From Bacteroides sp. CAG:770 (GTDB lineage Bacteria > Bacteroidota > Bacteroidia > Bacteroidales > UBA932): a DNA stretch of 12,190 bases. Positions within the stretch are counted from its first letter, which is position 1. Each line of letters starts with the position of its first letter. A program made the translations under genes and the position numbers. The stretch covers positions 43,849 to 56,038 of the forward strand of contig FR890651.1 of the NCBI GenBank assembly GCA_000435075.1. Reading direction: 5' to 3'. Below, piece after piece: positions 6,197-12,190 of the stretch. A model generated the notes under the pieces. It worked only from the letters and a program-made list of their open reading frames with translations, was not told the DNA's origin and did no database searches.

Positions 6197-7408
6197 ATGA
6201 TACCTGACATAAGAATCGAAGATTACAACTATCCCCTGCCGAATGATAGGATAGCAAAATACCCTCTGGCAGAAAGGGACTCATCCAAACTCCTCAGATA
6301 TGAAAATGGAGTTGTCAAAGAATATGTGTTCCGCGAGATTCCGGAACTTCTTCCATCCGATGCCGTGATGGTTTTCAATGACACCAAGGTTGTCCCCGCA
6401 AGACTTCATTTCGTGCGCCCTACCGGAGCACGCATCGAGATCTTCTGCCTGCAGCCTGTCACCCCTGAGGAATACAATCTGGCTTTTGCAACCACCGAGT
6501 CCTGCACCTGGAAATGTGTCATCGGCAACGCAAAGAAATGGAAAGGAGATGTACTCGATCTCTACAATCCTGAAGAGTCGGACGAAATCAAAGCATTGTC
6601 AATGAAAGCGGAGCTCATTTCAAGGGAAGGCCAGACAGGCATTGTCAAATTTTCCTGGAACGGAGATTTTCCTTTCTCCAAAGTCCTTGAAATCTGCGGA
6701 ACAATCCCTATCCCGCCATACCTTAACAGAGACAGCGAAAGCATTGACATTGAAAGATATCAGACGCTTTATGCGAAATTCAGGGGCTCTGTTGCCGCTC
6801 CTACGGCCGGACTCCATTTCACGCAGAACGTTCTCGACAGAATCAAGCAAAAAGGCATTGACATGGAAACTGTCTGCCTCCATGTGGGCGCCGGCACCTT
6901 CCTTCCGGTGAAGGATTCCGAGGTGGCGAAGCATCCGATGCACCGCGAGCCTTTCATTGTGACCCTAGATTTCCTCAAGGATATCAGACATTCGGGCAAG
7001 AAGGTCATTGCCGTCGGAACCACATCCGTCAGGACTCTTGAATCCCTCTACTATGCAGGCGTTTCATGTATCGAGACAGGAAAGCCGCATGATGTCGAAC
7101 AATGGGCCCCATATAACAGAGAGTACTCCTATTCTACAGAAGAGTCCATCGATGCGCTCATCTCCTATCTTGAGAAGAACTCTCTCGACAGACTGAGTAT
7201 CGGAACAAGAATCATTATCGTTCCGGGATTCAAATTCAGAATCGTAGATATTCTGGTAACGAATTTTCACCAGCCTGAAAGCACATTGATCCTGCTCGTA
7301 TCTGCATTTGTCGGAGGAGACTGGCATACCATATATGACTATGCCCTGACCCACGATTTCAGGTTCCTGAGTTATGGCGACAGCTCAATTCTCTTTCGCA
7401 GCAAGTAG
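6197..7408 (+). CDS. queA: QueA-type S-adenosylmethionine:tRNA ribosyltransferase-isomerase, long form
   Basis: QueA transfers and isomerises the ribosyl part of S-adenosylmethionine onto 7-aminomethyl-7-deazaguanine in tRNA, giving epoxyqueuosine in queuosine synthesis. From the ATG at 6197 the protein has 403 residues, against roughly 350 for the classic enzyme. Family motifs are FNDTKVVPARL (60-70), GARIEI (77-82), PTAGLHFT (202-209), HVGAGTFLPV (229-238), TTSVRTLES (275-283), TNFHQPESTLILLVSAF (355-371) and FRFLSYGDSS (388-397). Extra length lies mainly in the segment near 290-330. The Gln in TNFHQPES replaces a usual Leu. I recall that many Bacteroidota carry this long form beside a classic queA, so it may be a paralogue. 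In-frame ATGs at 6161 and 6185 exist; 6161 lies upstream of the likely transcription start, while 6185 remains possible. Confidence 0.87.
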   Translation: MIPDIRIEDYNYPLPNDRIAKYPLAERDSSKLLRYENGVVKEYVFREIPELLPSDAVMVFNDTKVVPARLHFVRPTGARIEIFCLQPVTPEEYNLAFATTESCTWKCVIGNAKKWKGDVLDLYNPEESDEIKALSMKAELISREGQTGIVKFSWNGDFPFSKVLEICGTIPIPPYLNRDSESIDIERYQTLYAKFRGSVAAPTAGLHFTQNVLDRIKQKGIDMETVCLHVGAGTFLPVKDSEVAKHPMHREPFIVTLDFLKDIRHSGKKVIAVGTTSVRTLESLYYAGVSCIETGKPHDVEQWAPYNREYSYSTEESIDALISYLEKNSLDRLSIGTRIIIVPGFKFRIVDILVTNFHQPESTLILLVSAFVGGDWHTIYDYALTHDFRFLSYGDSSILFRSK

Positions 7409-7450
7409 TCCCGACATGACTGACCATCTGATGAGATACGCTGAATGCTG

Positions 7451-7482
7451 TTTGCACTTTCCAGCCTTTTTTATTAGATTTG
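7451..7482 (+). promoter_or_regulatory. Consensus Bacteroides promoter for the acyltransferase gene
   Basis: TTTG (7451-7454), a 20-base spacer, then TAGATTTG (7475-7482) match the Bacteroides housekeeping promoter exactly. Transcription would start near 7489, giving a leader of about 60 bases. The leader holds a small 7-bp inverted repeat (ACCATTT-TCG-AAATGGT, 7508-7524) with no U-tract, so it is not a terminator. Confidence 0.75.
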
Positions 7483-7551
7483 CCCCGTAAACGTGTAGCA
7501 GAATCTTACCATTTTCGAAATGGTTTCCTGCAACAGTATAATTAAAAGAAT

Positions 7552-8730
7552 ATGTGTGAAGAAATCAACGAATTCGAAAGCATCAGTCCATATTCGGACA
7601 AAGAAGCGGTCGAAGCTCTAGGAAAACTCGCCGATCATCCGGCAGTCATAGAAGTATCCAAGGCGATATTCCCTGACAAGCCTAAGGAGTATTTGCGGGA
7701 GGTCCTTAAAAACCTGAAAAGCATAGATGAGTTCCAGACTCTCGTAATGTCAAAGGCAATCGAGTGGGTTCTGGATACCTCTGCCCATAATTTCTCTTAC
7801 GACGGAATCGAAAATCTCAAGAAGATTAACGGAAAGTTCCTGGCGCTCTCTAACCATAGAGACATCATTCTGGATCCGGCAATTACTCAGGTAGTACTTT
7901 ACCGTAACGGACTTCAGACTACAGAAATCGCAGTAGGAAGCAACCTCCTCTCCAACAAATATGTTGAGTACCTCATCAGGTCCAACAGAATGATCAAGGT
8001 AATCCGCGGGATTAATGCCCGTCAGCTTTACCTGTCATCTCAGGTTCTTTCAAAGTATATAAGAACCGGAATTACTTCAGGCAAGAGCTCCATCTGGATT
8101 GCACAGCGTGAAGGAAGGACAAAAAATGGCATTGACACGACTGAGCAGGGTTTGCTCAAGATGCTTGACATGAGCGGAACCAAGGACTTTGTTTCGAATT
8201 TCGAGGAACTGAACATCGTGCCTCTCAGCATTTCATACGAGTACGAGCCATGCGACATCATGAAGGCAAGGGAACTTCTCATTTCCCGCACGCAGAAATA
8301 TGTCAAGGGCCCGCAGGAAGACCTCATCAGCATCATGACCGGCATCAACCAGCAGAAAGGGAACATCCATCTCAATATCGGTGTGCCACTTACCCATGAG
8401 GAAATCGTCGAGGCTTCATGTTGCAACAAGAATGACCGTTATCAGGCTATCAGACACGCAGTAGATGATCGCGTAATCGAGGGCTACAGACTGTGGAAGA
8501 ACAACTACATCGCCTACGATATGGTCAACCACAGCTACAAGTACAGTGACCTATATACTCCTGAGGACGTGGAGAAGTTCACGAACTACGTCGAGCAGCA
8601 GTTGGATAAGGTGGAGAAATCGCTCAACAGGTCTGACTTGCGTGACATCTTCCTCAAGATTTACGGAAACCCTGTTCTCAGCAAGGAACAGCTCATGGAA
8701 GAAAAGGCAGCGGCTGCCAAACAGCAGTAA
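7552..8730 (+). CDS. PlsC-like glycerolipid acyltransferase
   Basis: This 392-residue protein belongs to the PlsC/glycerol-phosphate acyltransferase superfamily, which transfers fatty acyl groups to glycerol-phosphate or related acceptors in membrane lipid synthesis. The acceptor motif is LSNHRDIILDP (99-109, His102 and Asp108). A block like the FPEGTR motif reads IAQREGRTKNG (183-193), and VPLSISYEYEPCD (223-235) matches the late VP motif. His102 and Asp108 are separated by five residues rather than the usual four of HX4D; I remember HRDIxLD as normal for a Bacteroidota subgroup, so it need not mean inactivity. An N-terminal region of about 90 residues precedes the catalytic fold, and the C-terminus is helical and charged. 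I see no clear transmembrane segment. The exact substrate cannot be read from sequence; a 1-acylglycerol-3-phosphate acyltransferase or an aminolipid-type acyltransferase are both possible. Confidence 0.8.
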   Translation: MCEEINEFESISPYSDKEAVEALGKLADHPAVIEVSKAIFPDKPKEYLREVLKNLKSIDEFQTLVMSKAIEWVLDTSAHNFSYDGIENLKKINGKFLALSNHRDIILDPAITQVVLYRNGLQTTEIAVGSNLLSNKYVEYLIRSNRMIKVIRGINARQLYLSSQVLSKYIRTGITSGKSSIWIAQREGRTKNGIDTTEQGLLKMLDMSGTKDFVSNFEELNIVPLSISYEYEPCDIMKARELLISRTQKYVKGPQEDLISIMTGINQQKGNIHLNIGVPLTHEEIVEASCCNKNDRYQAIRHAVDDRVIEGYRLWKNNYIAYDMVNHSYKYSDLYTPEDVEKFTNYVEQQLDKVEKSLNRSDLRDIFLKIYGNPVLSKEQLMEEKAAAAKQQ

Positions 8731-8740
8731 ACTGACCCAA

Positions 8741-8791
8741 GGATAAGAAAAACGGCGGATTGGAATTCCCAGTCCGCCGTTTTTCTTATCC
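8741..8791. terminator. Strong bidirectional intrinsic terminator
   Basis: A 23-bp stem (8741-8763 with 8769-8791, one G-T wobble) encloses a 5-base loop. The arms carry a GC-rich core flanked by runs of A and T, so RNA from either strand ends in GCCG followed by a U-run. It separates the plus-strand acyltransferase gene from the convergent MscS gene. Confidence 0.92.
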
Positions 8792-8829
8792 TATATAGGA
8801 TTCGCATCTGCGAAATCCTTCTGTTTCCT

Positions 8830-9744
8830 CTATTTCCTGATATGGACATCCATCTGAGGGAACGGGAATTGCAAGCCCTTCTTGGGCAGTTCCGTAAAAA
8901 TCGCCTCATTGATATCATACATCACGTCCCAATAGTCCTCGACCTTCACCCAAGCCTTCATCACATACTCGACGCAACTGTCCTTCATTGAATTCAATGC
9001 GACAAAAGGATTCGATGCACCTGGAGTAGATGAAGTCAGGATGCGCTTGTCATTCTTCAGGATTTCATACATTGCAGCCTTGGCCGCCTCGTTATCTGTA
9101 CTATAATCCAGATCAACTTTCCACTCCAAACGGTTAACGCTATGCTCAAAATAATTGTCAATGTTGCCGTTTGAAAGGGCGCCATTCGGAAGAATAATCG
9201 TCCTGTTGTCAAATGTGCGTAGTCTGGTGCTCACGATATTGACTTCAGACACTATTCCGGAATATCCTAAAGCCGTAATGTAGTCACCTGCCTTGAACGG
9301 CTTGAACAGGAGAATCATTATACCTCCGGCAAAATTCTGAACAGTGCCGCTGAGCGCCATACCGATAGCCATACCTCCTGCTGCAAGCAGAGCCGCAATG
9401 GAAGTAGTATTGACGCCAAGCGTTCCTATCGTTATGATGACGAGGAGCATTGTCAATGTTATTGACACAAGACTGGTTATGAAAGTCGAAAGAGTTTTCT
9501 CCGTGTGTTTTCTTTCGAATATCCTGCGCAACAAAACTTTGACCCTGCGGATCAGCCAGACTCCGACAGCATATACTACAATTGCAGCCAGAACTTTCAG
9601 TCCGAAACTGATCGCATCATGAATCAAGTCCTGAATGAATTTGTTCGGATCTGAAACAATCTCCTGAGCAATGTTTGTCAATGCTACTTTGGCGGAATCA
9701 GGATTGAAATTCAACGAGTCAAGCTGTGGCAATTGTGTTGGCAT
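8830..9744 (-). CDS. MscS-family small-conductance mechanosensitive channel
   Basis: This 304-residue inner-membrane protein fits the MscS family, which opens under membrane tension to release solutes after osmotic downshock. The size is close to the 286 residues of E. coli MscS. Three membrane segments are visible: about 46-66, 87-109, and the pore-lining helix 113-146 with its Ala/Gly-rich face (AGGMAIGMALSGTVQNFAGG region). The cytoplasmic beta domain follows with FKPFKAGDYI (147-156), the family's GxV segment (GIVSEV) and LPNGALSNGNI, matching the LPN motif. The N-terminus (1-42) is polar with no signal peptide. The ATG lies 16 bases after the stop of the cysteate-synthase-like gene, so it is the last gene of the operon. 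The early stop in that upstream gene could reduce its translation. Confidence 0.93.
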   Translation of the reverse strand: MPTQLPQLDSLNFNPDSAKVALTNIAQEIVSDPNKFIQDLIHDAISFGLKVLAAIVVYAVGVWLIRRVKVLLRRIFERKHTEKTLSTFITSLVSITLTMLLVIITIGTLGVNTTSIAALLAAGGMAIGMALSGTVQNFAGGIMILLFKPFKAGDYITALGYSGIVSEVNIVSTRLRTFDNRTIILPNGALSNGNIDNYFEHSVNRLEWKVDLDYSTDNEAAKAAMYEILKNDKRILTSSTPGASNPFVALNSMKDSCVEYVMKAWVKVEDYWDVMYDINEAIFTELPKKGLQFPFPQMDVHIRK

Positions 9745-9760
9745 AATGATTCTCAGTTAT

Positions 9761-11076
9761 CTAGAAAAGTTTGTCAATGGCCGCAATTACCTCCTCTGCA
9801 GGAAGATCCGGGCTCAGCACGAGATCAGGTTCCTTGAGAATGAAGCCTTTACGAGTCGCTCCGAGCATTCCTCCGCCGGTCACATTCAGCATCACGGTCT
9901 CGTCATGCTTTATGACACCGGCATCAAGAGCCTGCTTCAAACTTGCTACAGCACATGCTGATGCAGGGAAGATGTCATAACCCTCTGCACTGAAGTATCT
10001 TACAACCCAGGAAACAACCTCGTCATTGGAAACTTTGAACATGTCTCCGCCTGATTTTTCGAGCACGTCGAACAAACCGCCGGCAAGACTATACGGCGGG
10101 GGGCAAACAACCCGCCGGCAAGACTATACGGCGGTTTTCTGTTTGAAAGCACCTTGCCGAGAATAACTTCTGCCTTATTTCTTCCTTCCTCAGGAGTCAT
10201 CGGCACAAGCTGACGGCTATGAGCTTTCCAGGAATCGTACATGATGGTGAACGGAGCATTCTGGCTGGCATAGATTCTCATCTTATTCTCACCGAAACGT
10301 CCGTCGGCAGCAAGTCTCTCAGCATTCTCCCATGCGGCAATGGCACCGGTACCGCTACCGACAGCCTGGAAATATGCATCAGGAATTCTTCCGATAGTTT
10401 CCACGGCAGAAAGAATTGTAGTACCCATTCCGTCACGCCTTGCAACATTCTTCGCGCCGCCCTCTGCCATATATCTTGGATCCGAACAGAGCTTGTCACC
10501 AAGAGCGATAGCATCGTAATAGTCAGTTCCTGAAGGTGTGGCAACAATCTTCACACAAGAAGAGAGTTTCTTCTTGAACCAGAGATCACTGAAATTGTCG
10601 AGAGGAACACATATAACGATAGGAATATTGTTGTCCGAGCAGACCTTCGCAAATGCACGGGCAGTATTTCCCGCAGACTGGACAACTAGAATCCTCTTGT
10701 TGTTCTTAGGCAATCTCGCACATACAGAAAACGCTTCCGTTTCCTTGAACGAGCAAGTCTCCATTCTGGCACCAAGTCTAGGGCAGTAACCCGAGAAGGT
10801 TATATAGAGATTTTCCATGCCAAGCATTTCAGCAAGGCCCTTGCTCTTATATGTCACCGGAGCATGTGAATGTCTGAGCGGTTTCCTGATCGGAAGCCAT
10901 TCTGCGTATCTGTAAAGTCCCTTGAGATCTTCTCTGGGAGTAAATTTAGTATTCTCATAAACAGCTCTCACAAGAGACGAAGATTGTGCTTCCGGATCGG
11001 CGAGCGTCCAGCCCTCGTCTTCGAAAACCCTGCCGGTACCGACATTGACCAGCTTGTATTTTGTAGGTTTGAACAT
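9761..11076 (-). pseudogene. Cysteate-synthase-like PLP enzyme, frame broken by a 35-base step
   Basis: This is a fold-type II PLP enzyme of the threonine synthase group, most like cysteate synthase, which makes L-cysteate from phosphoserine and sulfite. In some Bacteroidota that product feeds sulfonolipid (capnine) synthesis. Lys111 (ETCSFKE) is the likely PLP lysine; SAGNTA (134-139), EGGAKNVARRDGMGT (205-219) and AVGSGTGA (238-245) are also present. The frame runs from 11076, leaves the family sequence after Phe324 (PPYSLAGGLF) and stops at 10000 after 34 unrelated residues. The remaining 102 residues, with VTGGGMLG, continue in another frame from about 10073 to 9761. Deleting 35 bases at the repeat near 10071-10134 gives one 426-residue protein. 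Lost C-terminal residues probably destroy activity. It sits between the antiporter and MscS genes (gaps of 20 and 16 bases). Ordinary threonine synthase is the main alternative. Confidence 0.75.
10071..10134. repeat. Direct repeat, 29 bases with period 35, inside a gene
   Basis: Bases 10071-10099 recur at 10106-10134 with 28 of 29 identical (10076 is A, 10111 is C); 23 bases in a row (10077-10099 and 10112-10134) are exact. Each copy begins CCGCCG and ends CGGCGG, so each can fold as a 6-bp GC hairpin with an 11-base loop. The period of 35 is not a multiple of three, which shifts the frame of the cysteate-synthase-like gene. Confidence 0.95.
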
Positions 11077-11096
11077 ATTATAAGTGGTTTAGATTT

Positions 11097-12053
11097 TTAC
11101 TTGTCAATGATAAGCCAGGTCATATAGGCGATTTCAAGAATCAGAAGGCAGATTCCATCTGCCCTGTCGAGCTTATCTCTCTTGAATGTATAGATACTTA
11201 TTGCGATTGCAAGTGCGCTTACAAGAAGCGCTGCCGCGTCCACATAACTGATTGCCGCAAATGACAACGGATGGATCAATGCCGAGCCACCGAGAATCAG
11301 AAGGATATTGAACACATTGGAGCCCAATATGTTACCCAGTGCGAGCTGGCCTTTCTTCTTTGCAGCAGCCACGATACATGTGGCGAGTTCCGGCATTGAT
11401 GTGCCTCCTGCAAGAATCGTGATTGCTATGAACTTGTCGCTGACTCCGATCATCTTGGCGATGCTTGTGGCAGAATTGACGAAAAACTGTCCGCCCAAAA
11501 TCAGTCCTGCAAGACCGGCAACTATCATAAAGACAGATTTGCCGATGGATACCGGTTTCTCATCCTCATCCGAATTCTCATCCGGAACATCGAAGCGGAA
11601 TGACAGATAAATATATGTCGCGAACAATACGACAAGTATTGCGCCTTCAAGTCTTCCCAATGTATCTGTTCCGAAACCGAAGAGTTTATGAGTCATTCCC
11701 AGACCGAGCAACAAGACTGTAATGAAAATATTGATCGGAATGTCTTTCCTCCTGTTCAGACTTGTTATCGTCATCGGGCAAATTACTGCTGTTACTCCGA
11801 GAATGAGCAGAACATTGAAAATATTCGAACCCATGACATTGCCGATGGCGATATCGGCATTGCCCTGGATGGCACCGATGAAACTGACCACCATCTCAGG
11901 AGCGGAAGTTCCCATTCCGACAATGGTAAGGCCAATGACGAAATCACTGATTCCCAGCCGTTTGGCAACTGATGACGCACCATCCACAAGCCAGTCGGCT
12001 CCTTTTACAATAAAAAAGAGACCGACAAGAAAGATGAAAATTTGGAGTAACAT
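11097..12053 (-). CDS. CaCA-family sodium/calcium antiporter (YrbG-like)
   Basis: This 318-residue inner-membrane antiporter belongs to the cation/Ca2+ exchanger superfamily, which typically exports Ca2+ in exchange for Na+ or H+. The two inverted alpha repeats are clear. The first has GMGTSAPE (46-53) and GNVMGSNIFN (71-80). The second has GGTSMPE (216-222) and GNILGSNVFN (240-249). Glu53 and Glu222 are the expected ion-binding acids. About ten hydrophobic segments are visible, and a very acidic loop (about 157-166, ENSDEDEK) separates the two halves, as expected of a cytoplasmic loop. Length and order match E. coli YrbG. The ATG is 3 bases after the rlmD stop, and the cysteate-synthase-like gene starts 20 bases downstream, so it is in the same operon. 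The ion actually carried in this organism cannot be told. Confidence 0.93.
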   Translation of the reverse strand: MLLQIFIFLVGLFFIVKGADWLVDGASSVAKRLGISDFVIGLTIVGMGTSAPEMVVSFIGAIQGNADIAIGNVMGSNIFNVLLILGVTAVICPMTITSLNRRKDIPINIFITVLLLGLGMTHKLFGFGTDTLGRLEGAILVVLFATYIYLSFRFDVPDENSDEDEKPVSIGKSVFMIVAGLAGLILGGQFFVNSATSIAKMIGVSDKFIAITILAGGTSMPELATCIVAAAKKKGQLALGNILGSNVFNILLILGGSALIHPLSFAAISYVDAAALLVSALAIAISIYTFKRDKLDRADGICLLILEIAYMTWLIIDK

Positions 12054-12056
12054 AGT

Positions 12057-12190
12057 CTATTTGTTGTTTTCTTCGTCCTGCAATTTTGCTTCAGAGCGTC
12101 TTCTGATTTCCTCGTCGGAGAGGAGTCTCAGCGCGCAGACATTCTCGACATGCATAGTATGAGGAAACATGTCCACCGGCTGAACCGCCG
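12057..12190 (-). CDS. rlmD: 23S rRNA (uracil-5-)-methyltransferase, C-terminal fragment
   Basis: Only the last 43 codons are in the window, ending with TAG at 12057-12059; the gene continues beyond the right edge. The fragment begins AVQPVDMFPHTMHVENV. This is the characteristic end of the TrmA/RlmD/RlmC family (QPVDMFP then HVE), which transfers a methyl group from S-adenosylmethionine to C5 of uridine in RNA. A charged tail of about 20 residues (SDEEIRRRSEAKLQDEENN) follows the conserved core. The RlmD assignment, rather than TrmA or RlmC, is an inference from the common Bacteroidota annotation. It is the first visible gene of the minus-strand operon, 3 bases upstream of the antiporter start. 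Confidence 0.8.
   Translation of the reverse strand, partial: AVQPVDMFPHTMHVENVCALRLLSDEEIRRRSEAKLQDEENNK

Noticed and set aside
7508..7524. Small hairpin ACCATTT-TCG-AAATGGT in the acyltransferase leader as a terminator or riboswitch
   Set aside because: It is only 7 bp, AT-rich, lacks a U-tract and the leader is too short for a known riboswitch.
9761..10075. The downstream piece of the PLP enzyme as a separate 104-residue gene starting at a TTG
   Set aside because: Its first residues continue the upstream protein exactly after removal of 35 bases and it has no own promoter. It is the detached C-terminus.
10077..10134. The two GC-rich repeat units as a CRISPR array or mobile micro-element
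   Set aside because: Only two units with a 12-base gap, within a coding region and with no target duplication. A local duplication or assembly join explains it better.
11722..12162. A 146-codon plus-strand open frame opposite the antiporter and rlmD
   Set aside because: The minus-strand antiporter has all its family motifs here, so this frame is a shadow.

Overview
This 12.2 kb window looks like chromosomal DNA from a member of the Bacteroidota, most likely the order Bacteroidales. The main reason is that four promoters carry the Bacteroides-type -7 box TAnnTTTG, one with an ideal TTTG box 20 bases upstream. Start codons also lack strong Shine-Dalgarno sequences, and several proteins (the long QueA form, the PlsC-like acyltransferase, the short XRE protein with a conserved C-terminal peptide) resemble Bacteroidales families as I remember them. 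Coding DNA is of moderate GC content and intergenic DNA is AT-rich. I see no rRNA, tRNA, CRISPR array, insertion sequence or prophage. Most genes are housekeeping genes.

Layout, left to right. (1) A plus-strand pair: the end of an ABC-F ATPase gene, then an M19 dipeptidase 13 bases later. A hairpin follows that can terminate transcription from both sides. (2) A minus-strand group read right to left: a small XRE regulator, pyrD, then cinA. pyrD has its own promoter inside the end of the regulator gene. (3) A 499-base AT-rich divergent region between the regulator and queA, dense in TTACA/TGTAA motifs and holding four exact copies of CATTTGTAA. (4) Plus-strand queA (long form) and a PlsC-like acyltransferase with a textbook Bacteroides promoter, closed by a strong 23-bp bidirectional terminator. 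(5) A tight minus-strand operon: end of rlmD, a CaCA cation antiporter, a cysteate-synthase-like PLP enzyme, and an MscS channel (gaps of 3, 20 and 16 bases).

The strongest anomaly is in the cysteate-synthase-like gene. A 35-base step, built on a near-perfect 29-base repeat, breaks the reading frame after residue 324. Removing exactly 35 bases restores one 426-residue protein. This may be a real disruption, a reversible switch, or an assembly join between two strain variants; the base changes between the copies make the last a serious possibility. The second point of interest is the regulator with its motif-rich divergent region, where one CATTTGTAA copy sits between the -33 and -7 boxes of the regulator's own promoter. 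I found no clearly new multi-gene system.
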